Assembly: GCA_013339765.2 (NCBI GenBank)
Contig: CM023453.1
Location: 91,605,767-91,669,766, forward strand
Length of the DNA stretch: 64,000 nucleotides
Origin: Haemaphysalis longicornis
Lineage: Eukaryota > Arthropoda > Arachnida > Ixodida > Ixodidae
Direction of reading: 5' to 3'
Shown: positions 10,401 to 20,559 of the stretch, in pieces
Layout of the letters: the number at the start of each line of letters is the position of its first letter
How positions within the stretch are numbered: the stretch's first letter is position 1
The notes under the pieces: generated by a model
Database searches by the model: none
What the model saw: only the letters and a program-made list of their open reading frames with translations
What the model was told of the DNA's origin: nothing
Made by a program: the position numbers and the translations under genes

Positions 10401-12774
10401 AACAAACTGGATACTCTCCAGCAGATAGAGTGGCCGATGCTTGCACTGGGTTTTTCCTTAATAGCCGCACAATTACAAACCCAGATAGCTGATAAGAGGA
10501 AAAAAAGACCCCCCTTCATTCACAAAAAAGTAAGCAGCGCTACAACATTAAGCAAAAATCAATTTGGCAATATATTTAGCTAATTTTGTACTGCTGACAG
10601 CATTGAGGCATCATTGCACTACGCCCATGAAGCTGAATCGGCTAGTGAAAGCAAACCTTTTATCCTGGATAAAAATGTTCAATGAGCATTGATATATAGG
10701 GTTCAAAAATTGGCTCGTTATATTTCTTAGAACTAAAGACACGCTGACAAACATATCTTCAGCCTGTTTACTGAAGAAATGGAACGCAAAAAGGTAAATG
10801 GAAAGTCTATCATTATCTTGATTTTATGCCTTCATGATCCTTGATCCGTTGAGAACAAATCCATACAGCAAGACCTTGAAGGGTACTCTGTCGTGAAAAA
10901 CCGCAGGTCTATGCGGCGCTGCACAATCTTGAAGAGTACGCACGTGCGGTACATGCCGAAATAAAGCAGATGTCATTCCAATTTCAACCTGTGATAGAAG
11001 CACATCGCACGTATTCTAAACCACGCCGAGAGCGAAATTCGTCGTATTATCTCTCATCGAAATATGAATCACCAATGACACCGTGGTTTCTGGTCCATGG
11101 AAGAGTCGTCGCGTCAAAATTCTTGTAATCCGACCCCTTTTCTTCCTTTTATCACAGCTTCCGTAACTTCACATGTTGCTGCAGACACTCTCCCGGGCAC
11201 ACGATGCATGTTTTTGCCAAAAACGTTTCTGTAACTTCCCTCTTTAAAGTACGCACAAGACAAGTATGTAGACTAGCCACTCAGCCACAATGCAAATACC
11301 AAGTTTTGATTGAAAGCCGGAGGGACGAAGTGTTCCCTGGCCGAAGACCAACACGTGTTACGCGACCTCACCCCATTGTTCTCTTTTCTCGGTATTGGGT
11401 GGTTCCTCACCTGGCGACTACCATCGCACGGCAGCTTTCGGTAACCCGCAATATCCCGGATTTTCTCCCGGCGTGGTCCTTTCTGGATTTCTTTTTTAAG
11501 ACGGCTGGGTGTTCCTGGCCTTTTCAAAGCAAAGCTTTACTAGTGTCGTCCAGCGGTTTCGCGCAGGATGCGGAAGTTAACCTTTTGACCGGAGACCCAT
11601 CCCCGGCTACACACTCCTCGAAGCACATCGCGTGATTCACGGACCCGCTTTCGGCGCCACCGACAAGGCCCCGTTTTAAGTCGTTCTACTCACATAGCGG
11701 CGGCAGCCCTTGACGGGAGCTGCCGCTCAGCTGATCAGCAGCCGACAAAACCCGCAGCCTCCCAAGCATGCGCCGCTGGGTCGTCTCGAGCTATGTGACT
11801 CATCTTGCTCCACGTTCGCCGTGAAAGAGGAACGCCGTGTTCGCCGAGAATGAAAGCAATGCTCGGCCTTTTTCTGTGAGCGTTGCACGGGACCGAACGG
11901 CTTTGAGCCGTGGTCAGCAACACAGCAACGTCAGAGTTTAACCAAGCGAAACCAAGATTTAACCACACTACGCCAAGCTTTGGTCTTGCATATCCAAAGT
12001 TAGCAGAGCCAAGTCGAGCCGCAACTATTCTTATTATTACTTTCCGCGGAAAGAATGCAACCGCGGTTAAACCCCATTCAACGTGGAGAGTTCGGAAGCA
12101 GGTTAATTGTTCTATCCTCGTGTAGTGAACAGGGCATCTGACACCACACCGGATGCGGGCGCAATCAAAGGATGCCAGTAGGAACAGAGAAGCTGTAGAA
12201 CTCTGCAAGTACGCCCCACATTTCTTAGAGTGTTTTCATAACCACTGGGAGGCCGGACTTCACAGCTCTGTTTGGATCTTCAGGTCCCGTTTACCCTTTT
12301 GGCTATGGTGTCGGGAGTTGACGACGTCACGCAACAGCACCCGCTGCGCTCAAAAGAACAAAACTGAAACACCTAGTTTTAGCTACTACTTATGCATTTT
12401 CACCGAGCTGTCGCCGATGAGTTGATTCAACCGGTCACAATTGAGGCCTGAATAGCACTGACCAGATTAAAGTATTTTCTTCTTTCTCTCTACCTCTCTC
12501 TTCCTTAAATACAATCAGAATCCGAGATCATGTGACGAGAATGTCATGAAAGTATTTCGAAGTGTTTGGGCCATCCTTATTCTCGTTTTCATGTAGTCTT
12601 AGAATGCACATTGGTCGCGGGGTGCGTGCACTAATGTGATAAAATGCATAGCACAATATGACCAAAATAACTAGCTCCAGTAGTTTGGGTTGTCTGTAAA
12701 GTTATTAGAAGTAGTCTATTTTTATGACCAACATTATGAACCTCGAAGTGCGCTTGAGTACGGGGTAGGCTTAC
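10401..12774. other. 2.4 kb without a recognised gene
   Basis: No recognisable coding domain. I looked here for exons following the SLC16-like exon at 12775-12997 (which would lie at lower coordinates on the minus strand) and found none. Open frames at 11204-11635 (+) and 11735-12208 (-) have no motif. If the exon belongs to a working gene, this is intron. Confidence 0.5.
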
Positions 12775-12997
12775 CGGACACGTTGGTTGCTGCTGCCAGA
12801 ATGTTGAAGGGCCACGAAGCCGTTTCTCGCGACGCCGACATATCGCTCACCATGGCGACGAAGATGATGCTGCTGCAGCGTGTTATTATCGTTCCCCAGA
12901 ACATGCTCCATGCACACCCTGCGGCTACAACCCAACTTCGCGCTGTATCTTGGTACGGTAGAGCGGGCACGTCTGGAGGTCCAGCAGAAGGCGCCAT
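12775..12997 (-). CDS. SLC16-like transporter, first coding exon (intact duplicate)
   Basis: First coding exon of a monocarboxylate-transporter-like (SLC16, MFS) protein on the minus strand, 223 bp. It starts at ATG 12997 (MAPSAGPPDVPALP), reaches the first membrane helix (RSWVVAAGCAWSMFWGTII) and continues through SASRETASWPFNILAAATN to VSG, where the codon is split by a GTAAG donor at 12774-12770. The SLC16 family carries small carboxylates or related solutes with protons across the plasma membrane. The start Met, frame and donor all agree with the paralogous exon at 42775-42998, and this copy has no frameshift. Its remaining exons are not visible, so it is either an orphan exon or the 5' end of a gene with a very long first intron running off the left edge. 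Substrate cannot be inferred. Confidence 0.75.
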
Positions 12998-13640
12998 GGA
13001 AACTCGCTACTTTTTGGCTGGTGAATGGGCTACGGCTGTGAATGCGGCAAAAACAGAGCGGCAGAGTGGTAGAATATATTGTTTGAAGATTGCTTCGAGG
13101 ACCGTAAACATGGACAAAAGTAAGAGTGATGATACGTACCCCGCAGTGCACTTCACAGCCAGGAATGTTCATTCATATACCAGAAGAGGGCACAATCGCT
13201 GGCGCAGCCAGTGAGGAAAGACAAAGTGCACTATCTCGGCTCTCAACGAGTGCCCTTTCAGCTCACTGACCGCATGATGTTCAGCAAGACACGTTTTGAG
13301 CATAAGAATACAGCGGTGGTCATTTGGAAAGATGCGCTTGATTGAGAATGCGATAACGATGACTTCGATAGACAGGCACGAGTCCAGACAAGCCTTCGAG
13401 GGCAAGGTATGTACCATAGCGCGCAACGTACTTTTCCGGCGTCTGGCTGTTGGCGTGCAAGCGATGTGACCTTGGCGAAGAGTTCGGTACATGTGCAGCA
13501 AAGCGCCCGACTACATTCCTGATGACCTTCCAGCAGGCGGCATTCCCGGTTGGGAAAAACATGTACTCGATTTTGCTGTCACTGCATGACTGTTTCAATG
13601 TCACATTTCCGTGAGACAAGTTGCGAATTCGCTAAAGGTT
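12998..13640 (-). other. Upstream region shared with 42999-43670
   Basis: DNA 5' of the SLC16-like exon is recognisably related to DNA 5' of its paralogue. Matching blocks by eye are about 13140-13220 with 43150-43230 (CACAATCGCTGG versus CACAATAGCTGG, and GACAAAGTGCAC in both) and 13500-13612 with 43540-43651 (ending in CAATGTCACATTTCC in both). It probably holds the promoter and 5' UTR of the duplicated gene. Open minus frames here (13169-13501, 13320-13619) show patchy conservation at protein level, so an additional exon is possible but unproven. Confidence 0.6.
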
Positions 13641-14067
13641 GTTTTGTTAAGCTTTGAAAATGGATCTCGTTTACGCGCGAGGCTTATCTCGGCTGCCACT
13701 CATACGGTCGTGGTGGATGGATGGAATAAACTTTAATTAGGACCCTGCCCTGTGCGGGTCTCAGGCGGCCTTTCTTTGGCCGGCTTTTTAAACATCTAAG
13801 GTGTTTAGCAAATTGTTATTTTTCGTGTCTGCAGTTACAAATAGCAAGAAAATGCAGAGCTCATGCGAGCACGCGCACAAGAGCGCGTTCCTCGTGGCGA
13901 CCGCCCGGCAGTTACACAAAACAATAAAATGCGGAGTGCTCGTGAGCGCGTGGCTCCCGGCCAGCGTCCGGCATCCCCGGCGCAAGTTAGCCAAGCCACA
14001 GAGATATTGACCAAGATTGGCAAAAGAAAACCCCAGCGTTCGTCGTAATCGTGAAAACTCTTGTTCG
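13641..14067. other. No recognised gene before the LTR element
   Basis: Pre-insertion flank of the LTR retrotransposon. It holds a GGATGGAATAAACTTTAATT stretch at 13718-13737 that resembles a polyadenylation region, and open frames on both strands without recognisable domains. Confidence 0.4.
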
Positions 14068-15342
14068 TGTAGCGGAAGCCACTCGGCACCCCAGCGCAAG
14101 CGGCTCCCGCGAGACGAGGCTTTTCCTTTCTCTCTGGTCTACCGCCGGCTCGTCGACAGTACGCCTTTTGTGGGGGTCATTCCCCCGTCCTATTCAAAGG
14201 TCGCCTTTCGGGGTTGTTGTTGTTGTCCATTATTAGGCGAGGGAAGGCCATGCGGCCAAAATAGGGGTAGGGGAAGGAGGGGAAGGGAGGAGTAGCCCAG
14301 CTAAAAAGATGATGCGTCCATGAAGACGGCACAGGGGTTCCCTTCAGACCGCGGAGGTCAGGCTAAAGTGTAGATCTACCATTAGGAGATTTTCACGACC
14401 GGAGTAGGCCCGATTCTACACTAATCTTGAGAGACCACTCTCTACGCCGAACAGCCCAAGGGTTCTGATAAAATTCGGATCTTCAAATGGAGGATCATCT
14501 TCTGAGGCATCGGGAGGCATAGCATTGGTGAGGATAGGCCGGTACAGCAAAAACGCGGAGCAGCGCCAGATTAGGTGGTCAAGGGTGGCGAATATGGTCA
14601 TTCGGCAGTGGGGACAGTAAGGAGGTGGAGACCCCGTTGGGTAAATCCATTTTCTTGTGATGTGGGGTGTGAGAGCTGCGTTGGCTCTAGCTTTGTTGAC
14701 GAATACTTCCGCAGAGCGAGGCATCGGGGGAGCCAGAGCCAGGTAGCCAGGAGGGGTAACGGAAGAAAGACGGCACTTCCGTGCCTGGCGTGCGTGATCA
14801 AGTTGAAGGCGAGGGCAGAGGAAGGAGGGCGACGCGTTGTCAACCAGGGGAGGTGTACTATCAAGGCGCTCCCGTGCTGCATCATGTGCAGCCTGGTTGC
14901 CAACATCCGGATCTGTGTGACCCGGAACCCATGCCAAACGGGGTAGTGATCCCATTACGCGACAGAATGGCGGTCATATGTTGGATTCGGTGCACTGTTG
15001 GATGATCGGTGAAGGGTTGCGCAGCTCTTGGAGGGCTTGGTGAGAGTCTGTGAGAATGCGGATGCGTGGAGGTGGCGGGTTTGCCGCCCTTTCGGGGGAA
15101 AGCTTAACTTGTTGTACGGCAGACTCCTGGCATGACTCCTGACGCCGTCGCCGTCTGCTCGCTTGGGGGGGCCTTTTTCCTCTCTCTTTCGAAGCACGCG
15201 TGAGTTCCCCTTCTTCCCCTCGTCGGGGGACGCTCTCGGCGTTCGGATCTTTTGAAAATAAACAGTCTTGTCTTGAAACTGCAAACCAGCTCCACGTCTG
15301 CTTTCTCGCCTCCTTCAGCAGTCGACATTCCGGGCTGCTACA
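14068..15342 (+). repeat. 5' LTR, interrupted by a LINE
   Basis: The 5' LTR is in two parts, 14068-14213 and 15088-15342, which together match the 3' LTR (19249-19644). The segment between is a LINE insertion. The second part has the GAAAATAAACAG polyadenylation region and ends GGGCTGCTACA. Pyrimidine-rich blocks (CTTTTTCCTCTCTCTTTC) occur in both LTRs. Confidence 0.92.
14214..15087 (-). mobile_element. 5'-truncated I-like LINE inside the 5' LTR
   Basis: A minus-strand LINE 3' end inserted in the LTR. CCTTTCGGGG occurs on both sides (14204-14213 and 15088-15097) and is single in the 3' LTR, so it is a 10-bp target duplication. The 3' tail on the minus strand is (CAA)n, as in I-clade elements that end in short repeats instead of poly(A). 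The coding part is RNase H (RIRILTDSHQALQEL, then AWVPGHTDPDVGNQAAHDA) followed by a C-terminal CPHCRMTIFATLDHLIWRC zinc motif, stop near 14416. There is a frameshift between 14974 and 14955. It is about 0.87 kb and lacks endonuclease and RT. Confidence 0.9.
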
Positions 15343-15344
15343 AA

Positions 15345-15364
15345 ATTGGTGACCCAAACAACGC
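15345..15364 (+). promoter_or_regulatory. Primer-binding-site region of the LTR element
   Basis: TTGGTGACCC starts two to three bases after the 5' LTR end. TGG as the first paired bases is what a tRNA 3' CCA end requires. The tRNA used cannot be named from this alone. Confidence 0.6.
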
Positions 15365-15381
15365 GTTAACGAACACGCCGC

Positions 15382-16040
15382 CATGAGCTCCGACGACATC
15401 ACTACTGCCTCCACGCCTGCAGTCTTCGCCACAAAGCTGAAGCTACCAAATTTAAAAATCAAATAGTTTGGTTCAGCCAAGTGGAGGCCCATTTTCCGCT
15501 CCGACACATCACCTCGCAGTCGACGAAGTACCTTCACGTCGTCGCAGCCCTGCCGCCAGAAAACGACAACGCTATCGACATTTTGATTTCACCTCCCACA
15601 CAAGGGGAATACGACATCCTCAAATAGACGATGCTGGACCGACCCGAGGTGCCTGAAGAAAGTCGACTTCAGCAGCTCTTATGTCGGGAAGAACTGGGCA
15701 ACCAACGACCTTCTTAACTGCTGCACCGGATGCGGCAACTAATCGGTGTGCACGCGCGTCAAAACGGCCAGCTCGCACTTCTTCGTGAACGTTTTCTGCA
15801 ACGGCTGCCCCAGTCGGTGCGCGTAGTTCTCGCGGGTTCAGGTGAGACGTCCCTTGATCGACTGGCACAACTGGCCGATCGCATCACGGAATACTCCACT
15901 CCAAACTTCGCGCCCATAGCTGCTGCAAGAACACAGGAACAACCAGACCGACTGTCGCTCCTGGAGGAGAAAGTGGAACAACTTACCGAGGCCATGGAGC
16001 AACTGTTGCTGTCTGGCGCTCCCCAACAGGGCTAGCAACG
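15382..16040 (+). pseudogene. Ty3/gypsy gag (capsid-like), broken
   Basis: The gag coding region begins at ATG 15382 (MSSDDITTASTPAVFATKLK). In-frame TAG codons occur near 15465 and 15626, and a frameshift follows before the longest open part at 15730-16035. Capsid-like features are the FSQVEAHF-type start of the conserved domain, STKYLHVVAALPP, then in the open part LLRERFLQRLPQSVRVVLAG and LDRLAQLADRITEY. It ends QQG and stop at 16033-16035. In intact relatives this protein forms the particle. Here at least three breaks prevent a full product. Confidence 0.85.
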
Positions 16041-16099
16041 CCGCAACAGATTCCCTTCAAGACAGCCAAGCTCTTCTCGGAGAAGCCAGTAACGAGATG

Positions 16100-16520
16100 C
16101 CCAGGACGGAGTTTGTTGGTACCACCGTCATTTCGGCACGGGTGCTAGCCGCTGGACTCAGCCTTGCTCGTTTCCGGGAAATGCTCCGGCAGTCGTTAAC
16201 GGCAGCTTACGACATCGGCCCTCCACACAGCCGCGTGTTCTTCGTAGTCGACCGCGTAAGCAACTCGCGCTTGCTAGTCGACACAAGAGCCGAAATTTTT
16301 ATTGTAAATGCCACCCCCAGAGGATCGCCGACGTAGCAAGAACATATCGTCGCTGCAGGCGGTGAACAACACTGCCATCGCTACGTACGGCTTCCGCTCA
16401 CTCACAATAGACGTCGGGCTCAGGCGCCTGTTTCGCTGGGTCTTCGTGGGGGCGGAAGTTAATTTCGCCATACTGGAAGCAGACTTTCTCGGCCACTTCA
16501 ACCTGGTTGTGAGGGTACGT
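16100..16520 (+). pseudogene. Ty3/gypsy nucleocapsid motif and aspartic protease, active site lost
   Basis: After gag, one frame has a Cys/His motif CWYHRHFGTG...QPC (about 16110-16180) like the noncanonical nucleocapsid motif of some arthropod gypsy elements, with one expected Cys replaced by Trp. The retropepsin-type protease follows: SRLLVDTRAEIFIVN at about 16265-16310 should read DTGA, so the catalytic Gly is Arg. The second half (YGFRSLTIDVGL, FVGAEVNFAILEADFLGHFNL) is in the pol frame beginning 16308, after a frameshift. A change in DTG would abolish cleavage even without the frameshift. Confidence 0.8.
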
Positions 16521-16619
16521 GACCATTGCCTCAAGGATAACAACACATCACTCAAAGTACGTGGTTTGCTGTCAAACATCTGCTCATCTGGCATCTGCGC
16601 CTTCAAGCCAGTATCTGCC

Positions 16620-18000
16620 TACCACCACATCCTGGACGAATTCCTTTCTCTCATCAAGCCCCGCAACACGGAACAGCCGGTGAAACATAACGTGACTCAT
16701 CACATCGTCACCACCGGGCCGGCAGTCACCGTCCGGCCACGACGGCTGTCCAGCAATAGGCTCCAAGCTGCACGCAGTGAGTTCGAGCATATGCTGCAGC
16801 TGGAAATTATTCACCCTTCGTCTATCAACCATTCATCGCCACTCCACATGGTGCCTAAAGACGAAGGGGACGACTGGCGCCCGTGTGGTGACAACAGAGC
16901 CTTGAACGCATCGACAACGCCGGACCAGTATTCTCTGCCACACATTCGCGATTTTACTGCGCGGCTGGCAGGTACAAAAATATACAGCAAGAACGACCTC
17001 GTAGCGGAATACCACCAAATCCCCGTCGAACCGGAGGACATACCAAAAACAGCCATAACAACTCCATTCGGCCTGTTCGAGTTTGTCCGTATGCCCTACG
17101 GCTTGAAAAATGCGCACAAACTTTTCAAAGGTTCATGGATGAAGTCACCCAGGGTCTTCCTTTCGTCTTTGTCGACCTGGATGACATTTTGGTGGCCAGC
17201 AGAACTCCTACCGAGCACGAACAGCACCTATGCCAGCTCTTTCAGCGTCTGGAGGAGCACGGTCTGGTGTTGAAATTTCAAAAGTGCGTGTTTGGCGTCG
17301 AGGCTCTCAACTGCCTCGGCCACCACATCACTGATGAAGGCATTATGCCATTGTAATCGAGGGTGGAATCCATCAAAAAGTTTCCTGCTCCAACATCTTC
17401 CATACGCTCAGTTCCTCGCGCTCTCAAACTTCCACCGGCGGTTCATTCCGTCTTGTGCTCGAGTACTTCCAGCCATTGACTGACCTGCTACGCCGAGGCG
17501 TCCAAAAGGCACCGCAATTTTGTTGGTCTGACGAACACCAGAACGCTTTCCAGAAAGCTAAGGACGAGCTGGCCGCGGCTACCCTTCTCGTTCATTCACT
17601 GCCTGAAGCTCCTACACGCCTCATGGTGGACGCCTCCTCCTCATCGGTCAGAGCAGTGCTGCAGCAGCAGAAGGGTGCACAGTGGAAGCCACTGGGATTC
17701 TTTTCGAAAGGCCTGAAGCCTGCAGAAGTTACGGTACAGCACTTTTGGAAGGGATATTAGGCATTTCCAGCTACTGTCCATTAGGCATTTCCGCTACTTG
17801 CTCGAAGGTCATGAGTTCTACATCTTGTCAGACCACAAGCCCCTCCCCTACGTATTCAACAACAGTCCCTCCTACTCAGAACGGGACATTCGTCAGCTCT
17901 CATTCATCTCTGAGTTTGCTACAGACATACACCACGTTCCCGGGGTCGAAAACGAAGCAGCCGACGCCTTGTCTCGCGTCAACGCTTCCGACACAAAAGT
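16620..18000 (+). pseudogene. Ty3/gypsy reverse transcriptase and RNase H, broken
   Basis: RT begins near 16690 (PVKHNVTHHI) and shows WRPCGDNRALNASTTPDQYSLP, KIYSKNDLVAEYHQIPVEP with the first catalytic Asp, and TPFGLFEFVRMPYGLKNA. A frameshift near 17120 moves the active-site region to the 17135-17356 frame, where the usual YLDD reads DLDD (FVFVDLDDILVAS). Stops lie at 17354 and 17758. RNase H follows: LMVDASSSSV (17455-17760), then in another frame FYILSDHKPL and ENEAADALSR (17798-17990). The Tyr-to-Asp change and three frame breaks make it inactive. Confidence 0.9.
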
Positions 18001-18139
18001 AGTCCTGGACTTCGGTGCGAAGGCCGCGGCTCAGCGGGAGGGCACTGAGTTGACGAGACTGAAAAGGAGGGGGGATCTTCACTCGTGCTTTCGGAGGTTA
18101 CACTTCCCTATGTCCAGAGCACGATAACCTGTAAAACCT

Positions 18140-19154
18140 CCCAGGCAAGCCCACGACCTTTCGTCCCACTGAATTTTCGCTGAGTGGTATTCAAGACTTT
18201 CCATTCTATCAGGCACCAGGTGTCCGCGCTACCCAGCGGCTGACAACAGAACGCTTCGTTTGGCCCGGAGTCAACGCGGACGTGCGATGTTGGGCTCGGA
18301 CATGTGAAACGTGTCAGCAAGTGAAGGTCAATCGCTACACTCGGGCTGCACTACAGGAATTTTGGACTCCTGAGTCGCGGTTTGACCACGTTTACCTCGT
18401 TCGGTTGGACCGCTACCGCCCTGCCAAGCTTTGAGGTACCTGCTCACATGCATCGACAGATACAGCCAATGCCCCGAAGCTATACCAATGGCGGACATAT
18501 CAGCTGAGACTGTCGCGCAGACCTTTATTCAGACAGTGGGTGCCTGCTTTGGCTGCCCCGCCCGCATAACAACTGACCGGGGACGGAAATTCCAGAGCAA
18601 CTTTTTTTTCGCGCTTTCGACCCTTCTCGGGACGAAGTTGCACCATAGAATCGCCTACCACCGCGCCAGCAACGGAATGGTTGCGCGCTTGCACAGGCAA
18701 CTCAAAGCTGCTCTTACAGCGAAACTCGATCACCAGCACTCGGCTGAAGACCTCGGCTTCAGTGCAGGGGAAATGGTGTACGGCTCAACAGTGTGCCTTC
18801 CGGGAGAATTCTTCTCCGACCAGACGTTTTCCGACCCCAGAAGCCTCCGAGCACATCGAGAAGATGCGCGGATGGCTTGCGCAACTGAGGCCACAAGCAC
18901 CTCGCATCGCCCGCAAAAGAAAGGTTTTCACTTTTCCCGACATGGACTTAGCTACACATGTGTTCGGGCGACACGACGAAACGAAGCCGCCCCTCACTCC
19001 GCCGTACGACGGCCCTTTCAAAGTTTTGGAACGCAATAGCAACACCATCATAATAGACGTGAGGGGCAAACGAGAAGTTGTCGCCGTCGACCGCGCCAAG
19101 CCTGCACATATTGAGGTTTCTGTTCATGCAGCCCCTCACGTACGTTTTCAGTGA
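18140..19154 (+). pseudogene. Ty3/gypsy integrase, catalytic Glu lost
   Basis: The zinc-binding domain is degraded but visible near 18190-18340 (TTERFVWPGVNADVRCWART, CETCQQVK). The catalytic core is open at 18431-19039: first Asp in LTCIDRYSQCPEAIPM, second in RITTDRGRKFQ, but the third acidic position in NGMVARLHRQLKAAL is Ala where Glu is expected. A frameshift near 18820 shifts to the 18681-19154 frame, which holds the C-terminal domain (HETKPPLTPPYDGPFKVL-type block) and the stop at 19152-19154. In active relatives this enzyme inserts the DNA copy; here the triad is incomplete. Confidence 0.9.
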
Positions 19155-19218
19155 AAACCAGTGACTTTTACCTGTCGACATTCAGCCGGTAACTGCTTCC
19201 TTTCTTTAAAAGCTCCGC

Positions 19219-19248
19219 AATGGGAGGGGGGGGGGGAAGGGGCGCCTC
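19219..19248 (+). other. Polypurine tract before the 3' LTR
   Basis: A purine run (AATGGGAGGGGG... GGAAGGGG) directly precedes the 3' LTR start at 19249. It is where plus-strand DNA synthesis is primed in LTR elements. A CGCCTC interruption lies at its end. Confidence 0.75.
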
Positions 19249-19644
19249 TGTAGCGGAAGCCACAAGGCACCCCAGCGTAAGCGGCTCCCGCGAGACGGGG
19301 CTTTTCTTTTCTCTCCGGTCTGCCGCCGGCTCGTCGACAGTACACCGTTTTGGCGGGGTCATTCCCCCATCGTATTCAAAGGTCGCCTTTCGGGGGAAAG
19401 CTTAACTTGTTGTCCGGCCGGCTCCTGGCATTAGTCCTGGCGCCAGTGCCATCTGCTCGCTTGGGGGGCCTTTTTCCTCTCTCTTTCCAGGGACACGGGG
19501 GTTCCCCTTCTTTCCCTCGTCGGGGGACGCTGTCGGCGTTCGCATGCTTTGAAAATAAACAGCCTTGTCTTGAAACTGCAAACCAGCTCCACGCCTGCTT
19601 TCTCGCCTCCTCTCCTTCAGCAGCCGACATTCCAGGCTGCTACA
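19249..19644 (+). repeat. 3' LTR, 396 bp, uninterrupted
   Basis: It begins TGTAGCGGAAGCCAC and ends GGCTGCTACA, matching both parts of the 5' LTR, and carries a single copy of CCTTTCGGGG, the empty site for the LINE in the 5' LTR. GAAAATAAACAG near 19550 is the likely polyadenylation region. Confidence 0.93.
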
Positions 19645-19814
19645 CTCAGAAATCGTGGCAGCATTTTGCCCGGGTCGTTGTGAATCTTGCGCACTGCTTT
19701 GCTACCTCAAGCCTTATGCCTTCTTGTGAGCTTAGTTATAGCAAAAAACCATGAATTAAAGGTTGTTGCAGCAGCGAAGAAGCAAATCGGCTGCTATCGT
19801 GGACTGAAACCGCC

Positions 19815-20185
19815 GTGATGGGGCACGCCACCGGACCGAGCGTGGTAGTGACGCCGTCTTTGTTTGCGCAGGCTTTACTGCTATCGTCAGTTCGCCTCGG
19901 CTGCGTTTCTCGGAGGCGCCTCTATCTACCCCTGCCCCGGTTCAACGCTAGCCGAAAATTGTGTGGACAACTCCTACCTGCTCGCCGTAGATTCAGACAA
20001 TGAAGACGACTCACCTCAAGCCCGCCACTTCTAGCCCCCTCCCTGCTTTCCGCGTGGCCATGGAGAGCTACTTCCTGCGCGGGACACTCTCTACCGCTGT
20101 TTTAACAGCCTCCCTCCCGGACCCACTTGGGGCACGCCACCGGACCAAGAGTGGTCATGACGCCGTCTTTGTTTGCGCAGGTTAG
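19815..20185 (+). repeat. Tandem LINE-like 5' monomers
   Basis: A block starting GGGGCACGCCACCGGACC and ending GACGCCGTCTTTGTTTGCGCAGG occurs at about 19818-19873 and again at 20124-20180, with about 250 bp between. This suggests a unit of roughly 308 bp repeated 1.2 times. Because a LINE-type ORF start with a 2A-like motif follows at 20300, I read these as tandem 5' UTR (promoter) monomers, an arrangement known in some LINE families. The function is inferred. Confidence 0.6.
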
Positions 20186-20289
20186 TTACCTACCTCGTGC
20201 TAGACGTGTATGTTCTAGTGACCGAACGTTAATCGCGGTGTCGTGCCCCACTGACACATTTTATGCCACGCGAAACTACTGTACCAATC

Positions 20290-20460
20290 TCTCTGTTCAT
20301 TATGCCTCCATGCTCATCTTACTCTTCTTTTAGTTGCACTTTCTCGGGACGTTAAACTGAACTCTGGCCCCGAAGACGTAATTCCGACTCCCGTGACCCT
20401 TCAGTTCATTGCAAGCACCCTATCACGCCTTGAAATTTCGCAAAACACTGTTTTTGTCTG
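20290..20460 (+). pseudogene. LINE ORF start with degenerate 2A-like motif
   Basis: One frame reads a hydrophobic stretch (LCLHAHLTLLLVALSR) followed by DVKLNSGP at 20348-20371 and then EDVIPTPVTLQFIASTLSRL before a stop at about 20460. The 2A ribosome-skipping consensus is D-V/I-E-x-N-P-G-P. Here Glu is Lys and the first Pro is Ser, so it should not work. 2A-like motifs at the start of LINE ORFs are known in CR1/L2-type and other non-LTR elements, usually just after a hydrophobic segment, which fits. The rest of the element is missing or unrecognisable. Confidence 0.6.
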
Positions 20461-20559
20461 AGCTAGCTATAATTCGTGCCGCGCAGTCCTCTATTGAAAA
20501 CCAGGTTGAAAATATGTCGCCTATTAAATTTAAAATTTTTATACTCCCGCCAAATCGTG

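Larger units (their letters stand above)
14068..19644 (+). mobile_element. Ty3/gypsy LTR retrotransposon, full-length, inactive
   Basis: A complete Ty3/gypsy layout on the plus strand: 5' LTR (14068-15342, split by a LINE), primer-binding-type sequence, gag, protease, reverse transcriptase, RNase H, integrase, polypurine tract and 3' LTR (19249-19644). Both LTRs start TGTAGCGGAAGCCAC and end GCTGCTACA. In the first 146 bp I count roughly a dozen differences (about 9%), so it is old. Stops, frameshifts and three active-site changes disable it. Flanks (GTTCG before, CTCAG after) show no clear target duplication. The protease-RT-RNase H-integrase order excludes Ty1/copia. Confidence 0.93.

Noticed and set aside
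11735..12208. 157-codon minus ORF as the next SLC16-like exon
   Set aside because: No membrane helix pattern or SLC16 motif; no splice-phase match to the donor at 12775.
16308..17273. Domesticated gypsy-derived host gene
   Set aside because: It is flanked by both LTRs of the same element, with frameshifts and lost catalytic residues; no sign of preserved function.
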